Origin: Aldrovandia affinis
Taxonomy: Eukaryota > Chordata > Actinopteri > Notacanthiformes > Halosauridae
NCBI GenBank assembly: GCA_029706075.1
Contig: JAINUG010000380.1
Span: forward strand, 385,117-449,116
Length of the DNA: 64,000 bases
Direction: 5' to 3'
The notes under the pieces were generated by a model, which was not told where the DNA came from, did not search any database, and was given only the letters and a program-made list of their open reading frames with translations. Both the position numbers and the translations under genes were made by a program. This document shows positions 46,862 through 57,764 of the stretch, piece after piece. Position 1 is the first letter of the stretch; each line of letters opens with the position of its first letter.

Positions 46862-47930
46862 TTGAAAATGTAAGAACTTCATTATCATGACTCGTGGAGC
46901 AGAGGAATGCTGCGCGCCCAGTAATCTGTGAGATCGGTGCTCTTTCGATAATCAACGGAGCAGGGAAGGTCTCCGGACCCAGGGCGTCGGGCAGCCACTT
47001 TTCCAGAAAAGCAACTGCATTGCCCTTTTTGACCCTCTCCAGGAGATTCACCAGTCTGAGATTTGAGCGGGGATTCCTGTTCTCCAGATCGTCCATTTTG
47101 GAGGTATGTTCAGACACCTTTTTCTCCAGGGCCTCGATTTTGGTCTTATGGCCGGCAACATCGTCCTCTACACCACCGATCCGATCCCCCGCCTGCCCCA
47201 GTCTCCCTGAGAAATCTTTGAAGTCCGATTTGATCCCATTTACTGCAGCCAGAACTCCATCGAATTTGGAGCCGAAGTCGTCTTTCAGGGCTGTAATTGC
47301 TTCTAAAATCCCTGCTGTTTCCAGAGATTGTGCATGGGTAGTTAGCATGCTAGCTTCCTCCCCGTTTCTTACATTTACATTTAACATTTTAAGCATTTGG
47401 CAGACGCTCTTATCCAGAGCGACTTACAAGATGTGCATTAATACATGGTAGGAACAATCATAGTTAGCACACGAGATCAGTGCAGTAATACAGCAATAGA
47501 CATCATTGCAGGCATCTGCGTACCATACCTGTAACACCGGGAAGGAAAAGGTTAGTGTAATTAAAAAAAATTAAAATAATTTAAGAGTATAGTGTTGAAC
47601 AAGTAAACAGTGGTGAAGACAATTTAGCTAGATGGACAGAGTTCAGTGGTAGTGGAGTCTGAAGAGGTGGGTTTTGAGTCTCTTGCGGAAGATCGCAAGT
47701 GATTCCGCGGTCCTGACCGATTGCGGGAGGTCGTTCCACCAGCGAGGGATCAGGACAGAGAAGAGGCGAGATCGCGAGGAGCGGCTGCCAGGCGCCCGGA
47801 GGGAAGGGACAGTCAGTTTACCAGAGGAGGCGGAGCGGAGGGGTCTGGGAGGGGTGTAGGGTTTCTTCAAGCCGGTCGGCCTTGTTCTGAGCCTTTTTCG
47901 AGGCAGATTTAGGCGGTTTGTTCGACATGA
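46862..47930 (-). pseudogene. L1 ORF1 N-terminal part, interrupted
   Basis: Start at 47930 (MSNKPPKSASKKAQNKADRL). It is then interrupted by a LINE fragment (47371-47860) and resumes with EEASMLTTHAQSLETAGILE, a coiled coil (EALEKKVSEHTSKMDDLENR) and SNLRLVNLLERVKKGNAVAF, ending MIMKFLHFQDK at the next insertion. Coiled coil followed by an RRM-like part is the ORF1 order of vertebrate L1. Confidence 0.8.
47371..47860 (-). mobile_element. LINE 3'-end fragment inserted in L1 ORF1
   Basis: Flanked by the 7-bp target duplication GTTTCTT (47364-47370 and 47861-47867). The minus frame 47870-47643 reads RSRLFSVLIPRWWNDLPQSV RTAESLAIFRKRLKTHLFRL, the C-terminal end of a non-LTR reverse transcriptase. 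The 3' end carries the CGCTCTGGATAAGAGCGTCT tail shared with the SINE at 29098. Confidence 0.85.
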
Positions 47931-48084
47931 CTAGATCCCAGATACACTCAAACATAGTTTAATAAAGGAATTAGTTCGTTTTTAGCACAGGAAAATTGCT
48001 ACATTTAACCGATTTTGACGGAGAGAGTAGAAATGCGACCGTTCAGCTCCGCGCCATAGCCACGCCCCCTAGTAAGCATTTTAA

Positions 48085-48460
48085 ATATTTTTTCTAATTG
48101 CATGAGTTGTGGCATATGTGTCTGTTGTCAAGAAAACAGTTACCATATTGCACCATTTAACTGCAAACAGCTCACATACCACAGGCCTCTAACAACGTTA
48201 CAACAATTTGCCTATTTTCAGTGTAAACCTTTAGTAAATTGGCATAAATATAGATTTTTATTTAAGTGCAACCATCATATACATTTTTAAAGGTTAACCC
48301 TTGCATGCATTTACACATGTATTCACTTGTAATGTGTTAAAAGTGTTGCATTTTGAAAATCTTTTAAAGTGTAATTATTGTATTTATTTATACTTATACT
48401 GTTTTATCTTAATAGGTTAAAAGAGTGTTTCAGTTACTGGTAAACAATTGAAAAACCTTA
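48085..48460. other. Unassigned spacer sequence
   Basis: AT-rich, no feature recognised. Confidence 0.3.
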
Positions 48461-48464
48461 GGAG

Positions 48465-48560
48465 ATTATATTGATGTTATATAATGCATTTGTCAGACCT
48501 CATTTAGAGTGCCGTGTGCAGTACTGGGCACCACACTACAAGAAAGATATAGAAGTATAT
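48465..48560 (+). repeat. CR1-like RT fragment
   Basis: TGTCAGACCTCATTTAGAGT to CTACAAGAAAGATATAGAAG matches the RT C-terminal part at 40755-40820. Confidence 0.65.
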
Positions 48561-49097
48561 TCTCCTAATTTGGCGGCCGATGGTACCCTCTATTGATTAC
48601 ATTTTTTTATGATTTTCCTTGAAATACCTTTCTAAATGTCTATGGTTGAGTTTTTTTGTGTGGATTATTTCTTCAAATGATCCAATTGTAGATATTGTCA
48701 AATGTATAGAGTATGTAAAACACACACATACTGTATATGTGTGTGTGTGAATCAGACTTTACGTCATTAAGTCACTTCGTGCAAGTTCAAGTCAAGTCTC
48801 AAGTTTATATGTACGAGTCTAAATCATCTCTATACCAGTCCCTTTTGACAATAGATGCACTTTTTGGATGATTATTGTAGTCAGTCCACGCCAAAACAAC
48901 CAAGGGGAGGTTTCGACACCATCGGTCACAGATCTTGGCGTCACTTCACAAGATGGTAGATGGTAGATAGATGGAATTTGAACATTGTTTTGTGAAAATG
49001 TTTTTTGGTTACAAAGAAAAAAGTTAATTAATTTGAGCAGTCGGCCATCTTGTTTTCAGATTTTTTATGTACATGTTAATATTTTCAAAACTACTAC
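48561..49097. other. Unassigned spacer sequence
   Basis: Begins with a short SINE-like end (GGCGGCCGATGGTACCCTCT). A TGTGTGTGTG run lies near 48740. Otherwise nothing recognised. Confidence 0.3.
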
Positions 49098-49556
49098 TCA
49101 TATTTTGACAAGATTTCTCCTTCCCAAATCCATGTAATGGGCTGTAACGTCCAGGAAGCCCCTCATGGTTCTATCAGACCAGATGTCTACAGTTACGAAC
49201 ACATAGTTGGTTTCAGCCTGCTTGTTTTTGATGATGGATTCTTTTTCTAGCACTAGATGAGTCAACTGCGTAGTCACTTTCCCTCGGCTGACAGGGTTGT
49301 ATCGCGGGTCCAGGGCAGACATGAAATGTCTGAAGCTCCTCTTTTCCACCAGGGACAGAGGGAGGCTGCTGTCAGTGATAAGGTCCTGAATCACTGCTTC
49401 TGTGACTGCTTGTTGACGAGGGTGGCCCTGGCTGTACACCTGAATGGTCCCTGCCTTGAGGAATGAGTCTATACTGGGCTGCTCCTCAGTAACGCCTCTC
49501 TTTGCCTTGAACTCTGTACACTCAGCACACCTGTTGATTAACAATACACAAATCAT
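49098..49556 (-). pseudogene. hAT-type (ZBED-like) transposase fragment
   Basis: 152-aa frame with RQQAVTEAVIQDLITDSSLP, SFRHFMSALDPRYNPVSR and FVTVDIWSDRTMRGFLDVTA; the Asp in TVDIWSD fits the first catalytic residue of hAT transposases. The upstream edge has an AG acceptor-like border (TAATCAACAG) and the rest of the catalytic core is not found in the window. Probably one exon or a fragment of a dead hAT element. Confidence 0.7.
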
Positions 49557-49599
49557 TAACTAGATCACACTGATTTACCTACTGAACTATAAAGACCAA

Positions 49600-49722
49600 T
49601 ATAAAGAGGCAGAAACGCTTGGGCTATTCAAGTCCAGGCTAGATGTAGTACTAGATACTCTATAGATTAGGACATGATGAGCCTAGATGGGCCGAACGGC
49701 CCGTTCTCATCATTATGAGTAG
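49600..49722 (+). repeat. CR1-like 3'-end fragment
   Basis: AGAGGCAGAAACGCTTGGGC to CCGAACGGCCCGTTCTCATC matches the 3' end of the relic at 41110-41215. Confidence 0.65.
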
Positions 49723-49724
49723 GC

Positions 49725-50100
49725 CCGTTTTTTAAATTTATTTTTAATCGTGTATTTTGGTTGTCTTGGTGAGAAATTTGGTATCTGTTAAGGGGATTCG
49801 AATATGATAACTGTATTATATTTTGCTTGGGCTATCTAACTGTTGCTGTATTACGTTCCAGCAAATATGTTTGCTTTTCAACGGAGGTGCTTTGAAATGG
49901 TGGTGTATTGTCTAGGCCTCAAAACAGAAAAAAATATAATAATTATAATAATTATAGTCTAACAATGCCAGCCAGTTATGTTTGATTCCTACTCTGTGTA
50001 GGCATCGATTTTTGTTTTGTCTTGTTTATATAATTTTACAATAAAGAAAACACTTGATAACAAAAAATAAATAAATATACAACTTATTTGAAGTTCATTG
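49725..50100. other. Unassigned AT-rich spacer
   Basis: Nothing recognised. Confidence 0.3.
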
Positions 50101-50199
50101 GAAGGTTATGAAATTATACAGTGGCCTACAATGGTTTCCTGTTTCCCTAGGTTATAAAAAGGAGGGAACACACGTTTGAAATACTGTGGTCAGCCATCA

Positions 50200-50795
50200 T
50201 CATGGTGAAAGGTGAAGAACTCCCTGAAAGCATCAGACAAAAGGTTATTGACCTCTACAAATCGGATGGCTACAAAAAACTAAAAAGTTAAAAGATACCG
50301 CTTTCCACTGTTGTGTCAATTATTAGTAAAAAATGTGAAATGTAAATGCTTAAAATGTAGTAAGTTTAAGGCCATTGGAACAGTGGCTAACCTGCCAGGT
50401 AGAGGACGCAAGTCTATCTTGCCCCCACGTGTAGTGAGACGGATGGTTCGAGAGGCAAAATGAGGTCCAAGGGGCACAGTTCAAGATCTCCAAAACAACA
50501 ATTTTGTCCAAAAACGTTCCCTCTGCAGGAAGCTACACCTTGGCCACAGATGGACCTTTCAACAAGACAACGATCCCAAACATGCGTCCAAATGAACAAA
50601 GAAATGGTTGACAGAGCACAAGATCAATGTCCTGAGGTGGCCATCTCAGTCTCCAGACCTGAATCCAATTGAATATTTGTGGTTTGAACTCAAAAAAGCA
50701 GTTCACAAACATCAACCCAAGAATCTGAAGGAACTAGAACCATTCTGCATGGATGAATGGTTGAGAATCCCCCCCAAAAAAGTATCATAACCTCG
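50200..50795 (+). pseudogene. Tc1-like transposase relic with internal deletion
   Basis: The N-terminal reading at 50202 on is MVKGEELPESIRQKVIDLYK, then TVANLPGRGRKSILPPRVVR (the GRPR-like linker). After a large loss, QQDNDPKHAS (about 50560) and [20 protein letters not shown] (50645-50705) give the second Asp and the Glu of the DDE triad. Stops and frame changes make it inactive. Confidence 0.8.
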
Positions 50796-51379
50796 TAAGA
50801 CACTACAGAAGGCGACTACTTGCTGTTATAATGGCCAAGGGAGGAACCACAAAGAACTGATAACAGGGGTGTGAATATTTGTGATTCTGGATTTTTCGGG
50901 GAAAAAATTATAATTTGTAAACCGTTCGATTGTGGTTTGTGCCAATGCATTATTATTAAAGAATATAATTTTCTGAATTCTAATTCTGAATTGAAGAGCA
51001 TAAAATATACCTCATTACTTATATAGTTTATTTTATATGATCTCTTTTGTTCATCTTTATCAAGGGTGTGAATAAAAATGGAGCCTATTGTATATGCCAC
51101 AAATAATGCAATTAGAAAAAATATTGAAAAAGCTTACTTCCATAACTATCGAGGGTTTAGTGTGTAAGGGGCGTAAGTGCCATTTTCATAATTTTACAGG
51201 AGAGCAAAAACAAAATTTGCATGATTGTATTTATTTCATTTATAACACCATATGCAAACCACTCATGTTTTTAAAAAGATTACCTTTTATTATTTCACTG
51301 TTTTTTAAAAGAATGAAAAAAAGACATTTTAACATTACGTTTTTATGTAAAAAAGCACTTACGCCTTTTTCGAGTACTA

Positions 51380-51804
51380 CTACATACTATTTAATTCAAA
51401 AAATCTTTCAATAGTCCTAGTATGCAGTGTGCACAGTTTGACATGTGGAGTGAAGTAATTTCATTCTAACCATCAGAAATATTTATATAACAAAAAGAAC
51501 ATTAAAATGTATATTAATTTCATATTTTCAGCAGTACAGGCATTCAAAGGTAATGTTTTGAAGTTAGAGTCGAGTATACAGTGCTTTAAGTACAGTATCA
51601 TGAAACGGTAAAAACATTAATTCTTTCATTGCAATCTGCAACTTTGTCATCCAGCTTATTGCAATTGCAAAATGCTTTTTTTTCCTTTGAGTTCATCTTA
51701 CTTTGCTCAACTACTTGTTGTAACTGTCTTAAGTGAACTGTGTGAGCCTATTAGGCCTAATTTTCAATGATAAGAGAGTGGTAGGCCTGCTCATAAGCTT
51801 GTGG
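51380..51804. other. Unassigned spacer sequence next to right arm
   Basis: Nothing recognised; no match to the sequence beyond the inner edge of the left arm. Confidence 0.3.
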
Positions 51805-51809
51805 TATGC

Positions 51810-53220
51810 TTCCTTTTAGAACATAAGAACGTAAGAATACATAATGACGAGAATGGGCCGTTCAGCCCATCTAGGCTCATCATGTCCTAATCTAAAGAGT
51901 ATCTAGTACTGCTTGGACTTGAATAGCCCAAGTGTTTCTGCCTCTACTAAACTGTTCCAGGTATTGACAACTCTCTGTATAAAGAAAAACGTAATCTCTA
52001 AAACTAAATATCCATGCCAAAATTGCCTTTAACTAATTTCAACCTCTTTGTTCTGCTAACTGAACTTATCTTTAAAAATCTTTAGTAGTTAACTTTGTTA
52101 ATCCCTTTTAGGAATTGAAAAACTCAATCAAATCAAGTCTCCGTTTGCTAAACTTAAATAGATTGAGCGCCTTAAGTCTATCCTCATAACTTTTACCTTT
52201 CATATGAATTTAGTTTTTCTAAAAGCAACTTTTTCAAGAGCTTCTATATCTTTCTTGTAGTGTGGTGCCTGGAACTACACACAGTACTCTAAGTGAGGTC
52301 TGACAAAGGCATTATATAACATTAATATAACGTCCTTTGATTTATACTCAATAGTTTTTGCTATGTACCCCAGCATCCTGTTGGCCTTTTTCACTGCTGT
52401 AGCACACTGCTTAGATGCAGATAGACTTTGATCAGACTACATTTCCTAAGCCTTTTTGAAATTTAACACCTACTCATTTTTCTCCTCCCATAAAATACTC
52501 CTGTCTTATGTTTTATTTCCCACATGTATAACTTTACATTTAGCAATATTGAATGTCATCTGCCACGTTTCTGCCCATTCTTGGATTTTCTTTAAATCAT
52601 CTTTATTACTTTAGTCCAGGGGTCCAAGCTGTTTGCCAAACCACCTCTTTCAGTTTAGTGTTGCATCTGCAAATGTTGCTCATTTTGCTACTAATGTCTT
52701 AATGGACTTCACTGCCAACAGCACCTAGGTCAGATACGACCCCTCCTACTGTTTTCCAATGAATTCATTTTAACAATGAGCCTCTCGTGTGGTACCTTGT
52801 CAAATGTTTTTTGAACGTCCAAATATATAATATCATAAGCCTGGTTCAGGTCAACACACTTTGTAGCCTCTTCAAAAAAGTCCAGGTTTGTTAGGCATGA
52901 AAGGTCACCTTGAGAAAACCACGTTGGCTCTCCCTTAAAATACTATTATTTTTCAAGAATGATTCCAATTTATAATAATAGTACATTCCAGTATTTTACA
53001 TGAGATGCAAGTTAAACTAACTTAGTATAGTCCCTGGATCAGTATGGTCATATATATTGGAATTATACTACCCTGCTTCCAGTCATCTGGTATTTCTCCA
53101 GTGTTTATGGATTGCATAAAATATCAGGGCCTGCTGCCTTATTTGTTTTAAGTTTTTGTAGTTTTTCTAGTACTTTTATGTCCCTTATCTCAAAGTCCTC
53201 CAAAACATTATGTAAATTGG
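51810..53220 (-). pseudogene. CR1-like RT relic (right arm)
   Basis: Mirror of 39840-41245, with the same broken motifs and the AGAACATAAGAACGTAAGAA end. Confidence 0.7.
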
Positions 53221-53435
53221 TTATATACATTTAAGCATATTTAAAGCTTTCAACAAAGAAACTGTTGTGTTTTAGCAATATCCTTATTATTGTAAACCAA
53301 AGTTCCTTCCTTATTCTTAATGCACTTAACCTCATCATTTTTGTTGTGTTGTGTTTGTGGCTGTCTCTTGTCAGCCATTTTGTCCTAACTGCTGTCAAGT
53401 GGGCAGGTCCATAATGCATCAGTGGGAAAATGGTT

Positions 53436-53687
53436 AGTTTAGTGTGAAAAGGGCGTAAATGCGCACTTACGCCCTTTTTACACCAAACTGTGTACATTTA
53501 CGCCCTTTTCACACCAAACTTAACCCAAGGTTTGAAATGTGTCTTTATGGTTAGAGCTTTATTTCAATACAGCAAAGCATGATGCATGTGTCCTTTTACC
53601 ATTATATGGAGCTCATCAAGAGCTTTCCATTGATATATATAACTCATTTTTGACCAAAATGTCACTTAGGCCCCTTACACACTAAAC
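53436..53687. mobile_element. TIR element with terminal palindrome (right arm)
   Basis: Mirror of 39228-39612 without the inserted MITE. The palindrome is at 53436-53489, and a further GCCCTTTTCACACCAAACT end stands at about 53502-53520. Confidence 0.5.
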
Positions 53688-56311
53688 CCTCGCTATGTAA
53701 TGACGGACCTCTTTGAGATCCCCTACTGTCGAATGTTCTCACTCTGAACAGGACACAGTTTGTCTCATTCTCCAATAGTTTTCACTGCTCTTAACGCTGT
53801 CCTCTCACTGTAATCTGCCGAAAGAAAACAATAATGGAATTATTAAATATACAGTGAACAAACGGCAACATATTACAAACATTGCAATGTACAATATGAG
53901 AGCTACTATTAATTAAGTGCTGTCAACTTGCCAATTTTACAAACTGAAATAAACGGAGCTCAATAGCAAAAGCCTTTCCTCTCTCAACGAACCAAATAAT
54001 GGCAATTAGCTAACAGTTCAACTCAGTTCATTGCTGATTTATCAGTTTATATGAAAAGACAGTGAAATACATACAATATTATGAGCTACAATTAAGTTAC
54101 GTTACTTAAACAGTTTTACAAACTGAAATAGCAGTATAGAAAAGCTATTATTTTCCTCAACTAAATAAAATGCTGCTAGCTAGCACTGTAACACAAGTGG
54201 TAAACTAACGTTAGCTGAGATAAAAAATATATATATTTAAAGATATGAAATAAATGCTTCAATGAAACACCCCAAATTGTCTCCTAATTCGATTGTGAGG
54301 TCTTCCAGCGCTAACAACCCGCTCTCTCTTTTGGACGAACCAAATTAAATTAAAAATGGCTAACGTTAGCTGATTAACGCTACTTAGCTTAGCAAGCTAC
54401 CGTCATGTTAGACAACACGTGAACTTTCAGTAATAAATTACTTAAATGAATAACGTCACTACAAAGACAGCGACTCCCAAATTATTAAAAAGCAATGAAT
54501 ACAAATGACAATGACGTTGGAATTGATGCTCATAAGTTGTGGTTGTGAATAGTTGTACTTTTGAAAGCTTTGCTGTACAGTGGCAGACTGGCGGGTGACG
54601 GTTGTGAAAATGAGATTTCCCTCAATTACTTCGAATCCGCGCCTCAGAGGCGCTCGTAATATCACGCGCACCTTCGTGACGCTGTTCTGTGCAGGTGTGT
54701 TCTGTGAACTCGTGGAAAGATGGAATCCATTCAAACCTTCATGGCGGCAATGCCATGTTTTTTTGGCGATCATGTATTCCAAAAGTAACGCAAGTTAGTG
54801 AAAGGCGAAATGCTCGTTTTATGTGGAGATAGTATTAGATGCTGTTATCGAACTCTGCCGAGGGGAGTTCGGAATGAACGCCAAGGAACTGGAGGCGCGG
54901 ATTTAACAGCTATACCGATTGTTACTTCAGCTCTTCACTTCAACCCGGTGAGACAGACCAGGTTTTCTTTCTTTGCAATGCATTGCTGTTTTTCTTTTTA
55001 AGCAGTTATTCATGAATGGGATTTCGAACCGCTTCCCTGACAGGCAGCGCACACCATACCGGACCAGCCAAAGTGTGGTGCATTAGACCGCCACGCTATC
55101 CACCGCCCAGCACAACTTTTTACATACAAAAACTATCTTGGGGTGGCATTTATTTAATATTTAGTGTTTGGGGGTATAGTCGCACGGGAATCTTATATTG
55201 GAGTGTTGTGACCTGCCGTGTGGTTGTGGGTTTGTTTTCATGTAGCCTATAGGTTTTAAGACAAGTTTTTCTTTATTGCATTTTGTGTTGAACATGGTTG
55301 ATTAACAGATCAGCCCTGTCTTTGAAGTATCCCTTCAGTTATATTGGATGAGTTCATTGGACCATAACTTCATCAAATGTTGGTCTAATTGGGCACACAA
55401 AGGTTTAAAATGTGTGTCGTGATGTAGACAATGCTAATAGATATGTCAGGTATACAATAATTTTACTTTTAAAATGTGAGAATGATAAAAATGTTTATAA
55501 ATGGCTCTATGAATATCTGGTGTCTCAGGATATTTTGATCATTGGTTTTATTACTTCTCAGGATACTCTCCATGATGTAAAGGTCATTCCTGTAGGCTAA
55601 ACAGGATTTTAAATGCATTTATCCCTTACAATATTAATGGACCTCTGTTGGAATGCCAGCAGTGGGTTATTGCCATGGACTGACAATATTCTGGGAAAGA
55701 CCCAATAAATAGACAGCAGTGGGTAGTAGTAGTATTTGAATTAAAAATGAAAGTTTGAATTAAAAACTCAAATGCTGTGGGCGCACCGGGGGCCTTTAGG
55801 TGAGACTCTCCCAGTGTCTCCCAGTAGCGACCTCACTGAATGTGGAAGTGTCTCGAGAGACTGTTGAACAGTCAGCTGTGGCAGCACCTCCAATAGCATG
55901 GAGGAGGTGGCCAGTCCATCTCAGAATTCATCTGCTAGCAGCAAAGTAGGACTGGTTCAGGCCAGATCTGGACCAAAGGATAACGGCCTCAACCTTGCTA
56001 CAGCCTGTAAGCATCTGCACACTCCTCTGCAACCCTTTTCACACTTGCACTTTATACGTTCTCTACAAGCCTTACAAGCTTGTGGTAGTGATGTCCCAAT
56101 TTCTAGGTATTAAGCCACTTGGCTCCACACATCTCCACAGGTCTTTGCTAGCGGCGGGCATTTCAGTTATTTTCAGGGACTCAAATCCTCTGAATGAGTT
56201 CACTATAAAGGTCACTGATTCACACACCTGGGAGAGATGCTGGTGACCGTTGAGGTAAAGAGCAGCACACTGGAGTGATTCCACTGGTGAATTTATTACA
56301 GCTCAACTGAT

Positions 56312-56520
56312 TACATTTACATTTTACATTTACATTTTAAGCATTTAGCTGACGCTCTTATCCAGAGCGACGTACAAGATGTGCATTAATCTATGGTAGG
56401 AACAATCATAGTTGGCGCAAGAGATCAGTGCAGTAATACAGCGATAGACATCATTGTAGGTATCTGCGTACCATACCTGTAACACTGGGAAGGAAAAGCT
56501 TTTTTTTTTTTTTTTTTTTA
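56312..56520 (-). mobile_element. LINE 3'-end fragment (right arm)
   Basis: Mirror of 36425-36645, with a poly-T run at 56500-56519. Confidence 0.7.
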
Positions 56521-56867
56521 ATGGAGTAAGCAGGGGTATATAGTGTTGAACAAGTAGGCAGTGGTGATGACAATTAGCTAGAATGCTTTAGTCACAATAT
56601 TAACAACATGAGGTTATGTCAAAGAAATTACATTCATCATGAGTCAATGTAGATGTAGATTAATATTTTTCAAAGGATGAATTAAAATATTGTTTCATTT
56701 GTATCCACAAATGTTTTCCTTAACCTGGTCAGCAGTGACTCTATAGAATCTTTTTCACCTGATCTTTACGCTCAACCCACAGTGGTATTTCACTGTTACG
56801 TCCTCTGGGCAAATCTTCAGAGAACACCCTCTCGGTAAACAAGTATTTATAAGTGTAGGATAGGGGC

Positions 56868-57178
56868 CTCAGATAGCATAGTGGTCTAACGCACTCGCAT
56901 TGACTGGTGCTTTGCAAGTGTGAGCTACCTATTGTGGTCGCGGTTTGAAACCCGACTGTGCCGGGAGCCCTGAACGGGGGCAGCATTTGGCTGTCTGCCC
57001 CAGGGGGAGAGGAGACGGTGAGCCGGATCGGGTTCGCCATGTAGCACGTAAGGAGTCTCCAGAACATGGGTGGGCGAATTCCGTCACAAAGGAAGCAGAG
57101 TTCGCTGCCCACGGAGAATTAGCTTGCCTCATAGAGACGAGCGGCGGACCCGTGTGGGGAGGGTAAAATCAAAAAATA
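56868..57178 (+). mobile_element. tRNA-derived SINE, family 2 (right arm)
   Basis: Head ATAGTGGTCTAACGCACTCG, box B GGTTTGAAACCCG, core GCTGTCTGCCCCAGGGGGAG. Mirror of 35790-36098. Confidence 0.75.
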
Positions 57179-57764
57179 AATAGAGCTGGCTGCTGATGTG
57201 TAATCATTTGAATTTCCACTGTTCACTTTCGAACAGTGTTCTGAGATCTTTAGCAAGGGCCACCTGTACCTCATCATCAATGACACCAACCCACTGCTCA
57301 TGACATCAGCTTTCCAACAACACCAAACATGATTATACCGTACATGTAAATGATTAAGTTACAGTATACCACACTAAACTCAGTGATGTGGTCAACAGTC
57401 CTGAGAACAGCCCCCTCCATGTCCTGTTTCACCAGAGACAGCAGGACTGCCTTTATTAGTGTGGGGGTTGTAAGGCATTTGGGCCAATATCATTTTTGCT
57501 GGCATCGCAAACTTGCCTGTTGGCTCACTGCTGGCATCATAAACACAGTTCACACTCTTTTGGGTTAATGTTATTTATTTTCTTTTTAGGGCATGGTTCT
57601 GTAGCAGTGAGCTGCCCTGACACCATTTGGAAATCCCATATAATCTAGGACTGGCCACAGATGGTTCCAGTTAGCTAAAAAAAATGGTTCAAAAGAGAGG
57701 ATGATCAGAAATAAGAATGAGAAATATATATATATTTATAAAAAGGTCTTAAAAAAACAGAGTT

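Larger units (their letters stand above)
41262..48070 (-). mobile_element. L1-clade retrotransposon with nested insertions
   Basis: On the minus strand: a 5' end GGGGGCGTGGCTATGGCGCG (about 48070), ORF1 from 47930, ORF2 from 43886 to 41768, and a 3' end near 41262. AAGCAT flanks both sides (41248-41253 and 48074-48079), a possible target duplication. ORF1 is cut by a LINE fragment (47371-47860) and by a composite insertion (about 45365-46862). Confidence 0.75.

Noticed and set aside
47674..47912. Plus-strand frames over the LINE fragment in L1 ORF1
   Set aside because: Antisense shadows of the RT C-terminal end on the minus strand.
49098..49556. Host ZBED gene
   Set aside because: Only the N-terminal half of a hAT transposase is seen, with no neighbouring exons found in the window; more likely a transposon fragment.
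56741..57112. 123-codon minus frame over the right-arm SINE
   Set aside because: It lies within the SINE and its flank and is mirrored by similar chance frames at 35791-36081.
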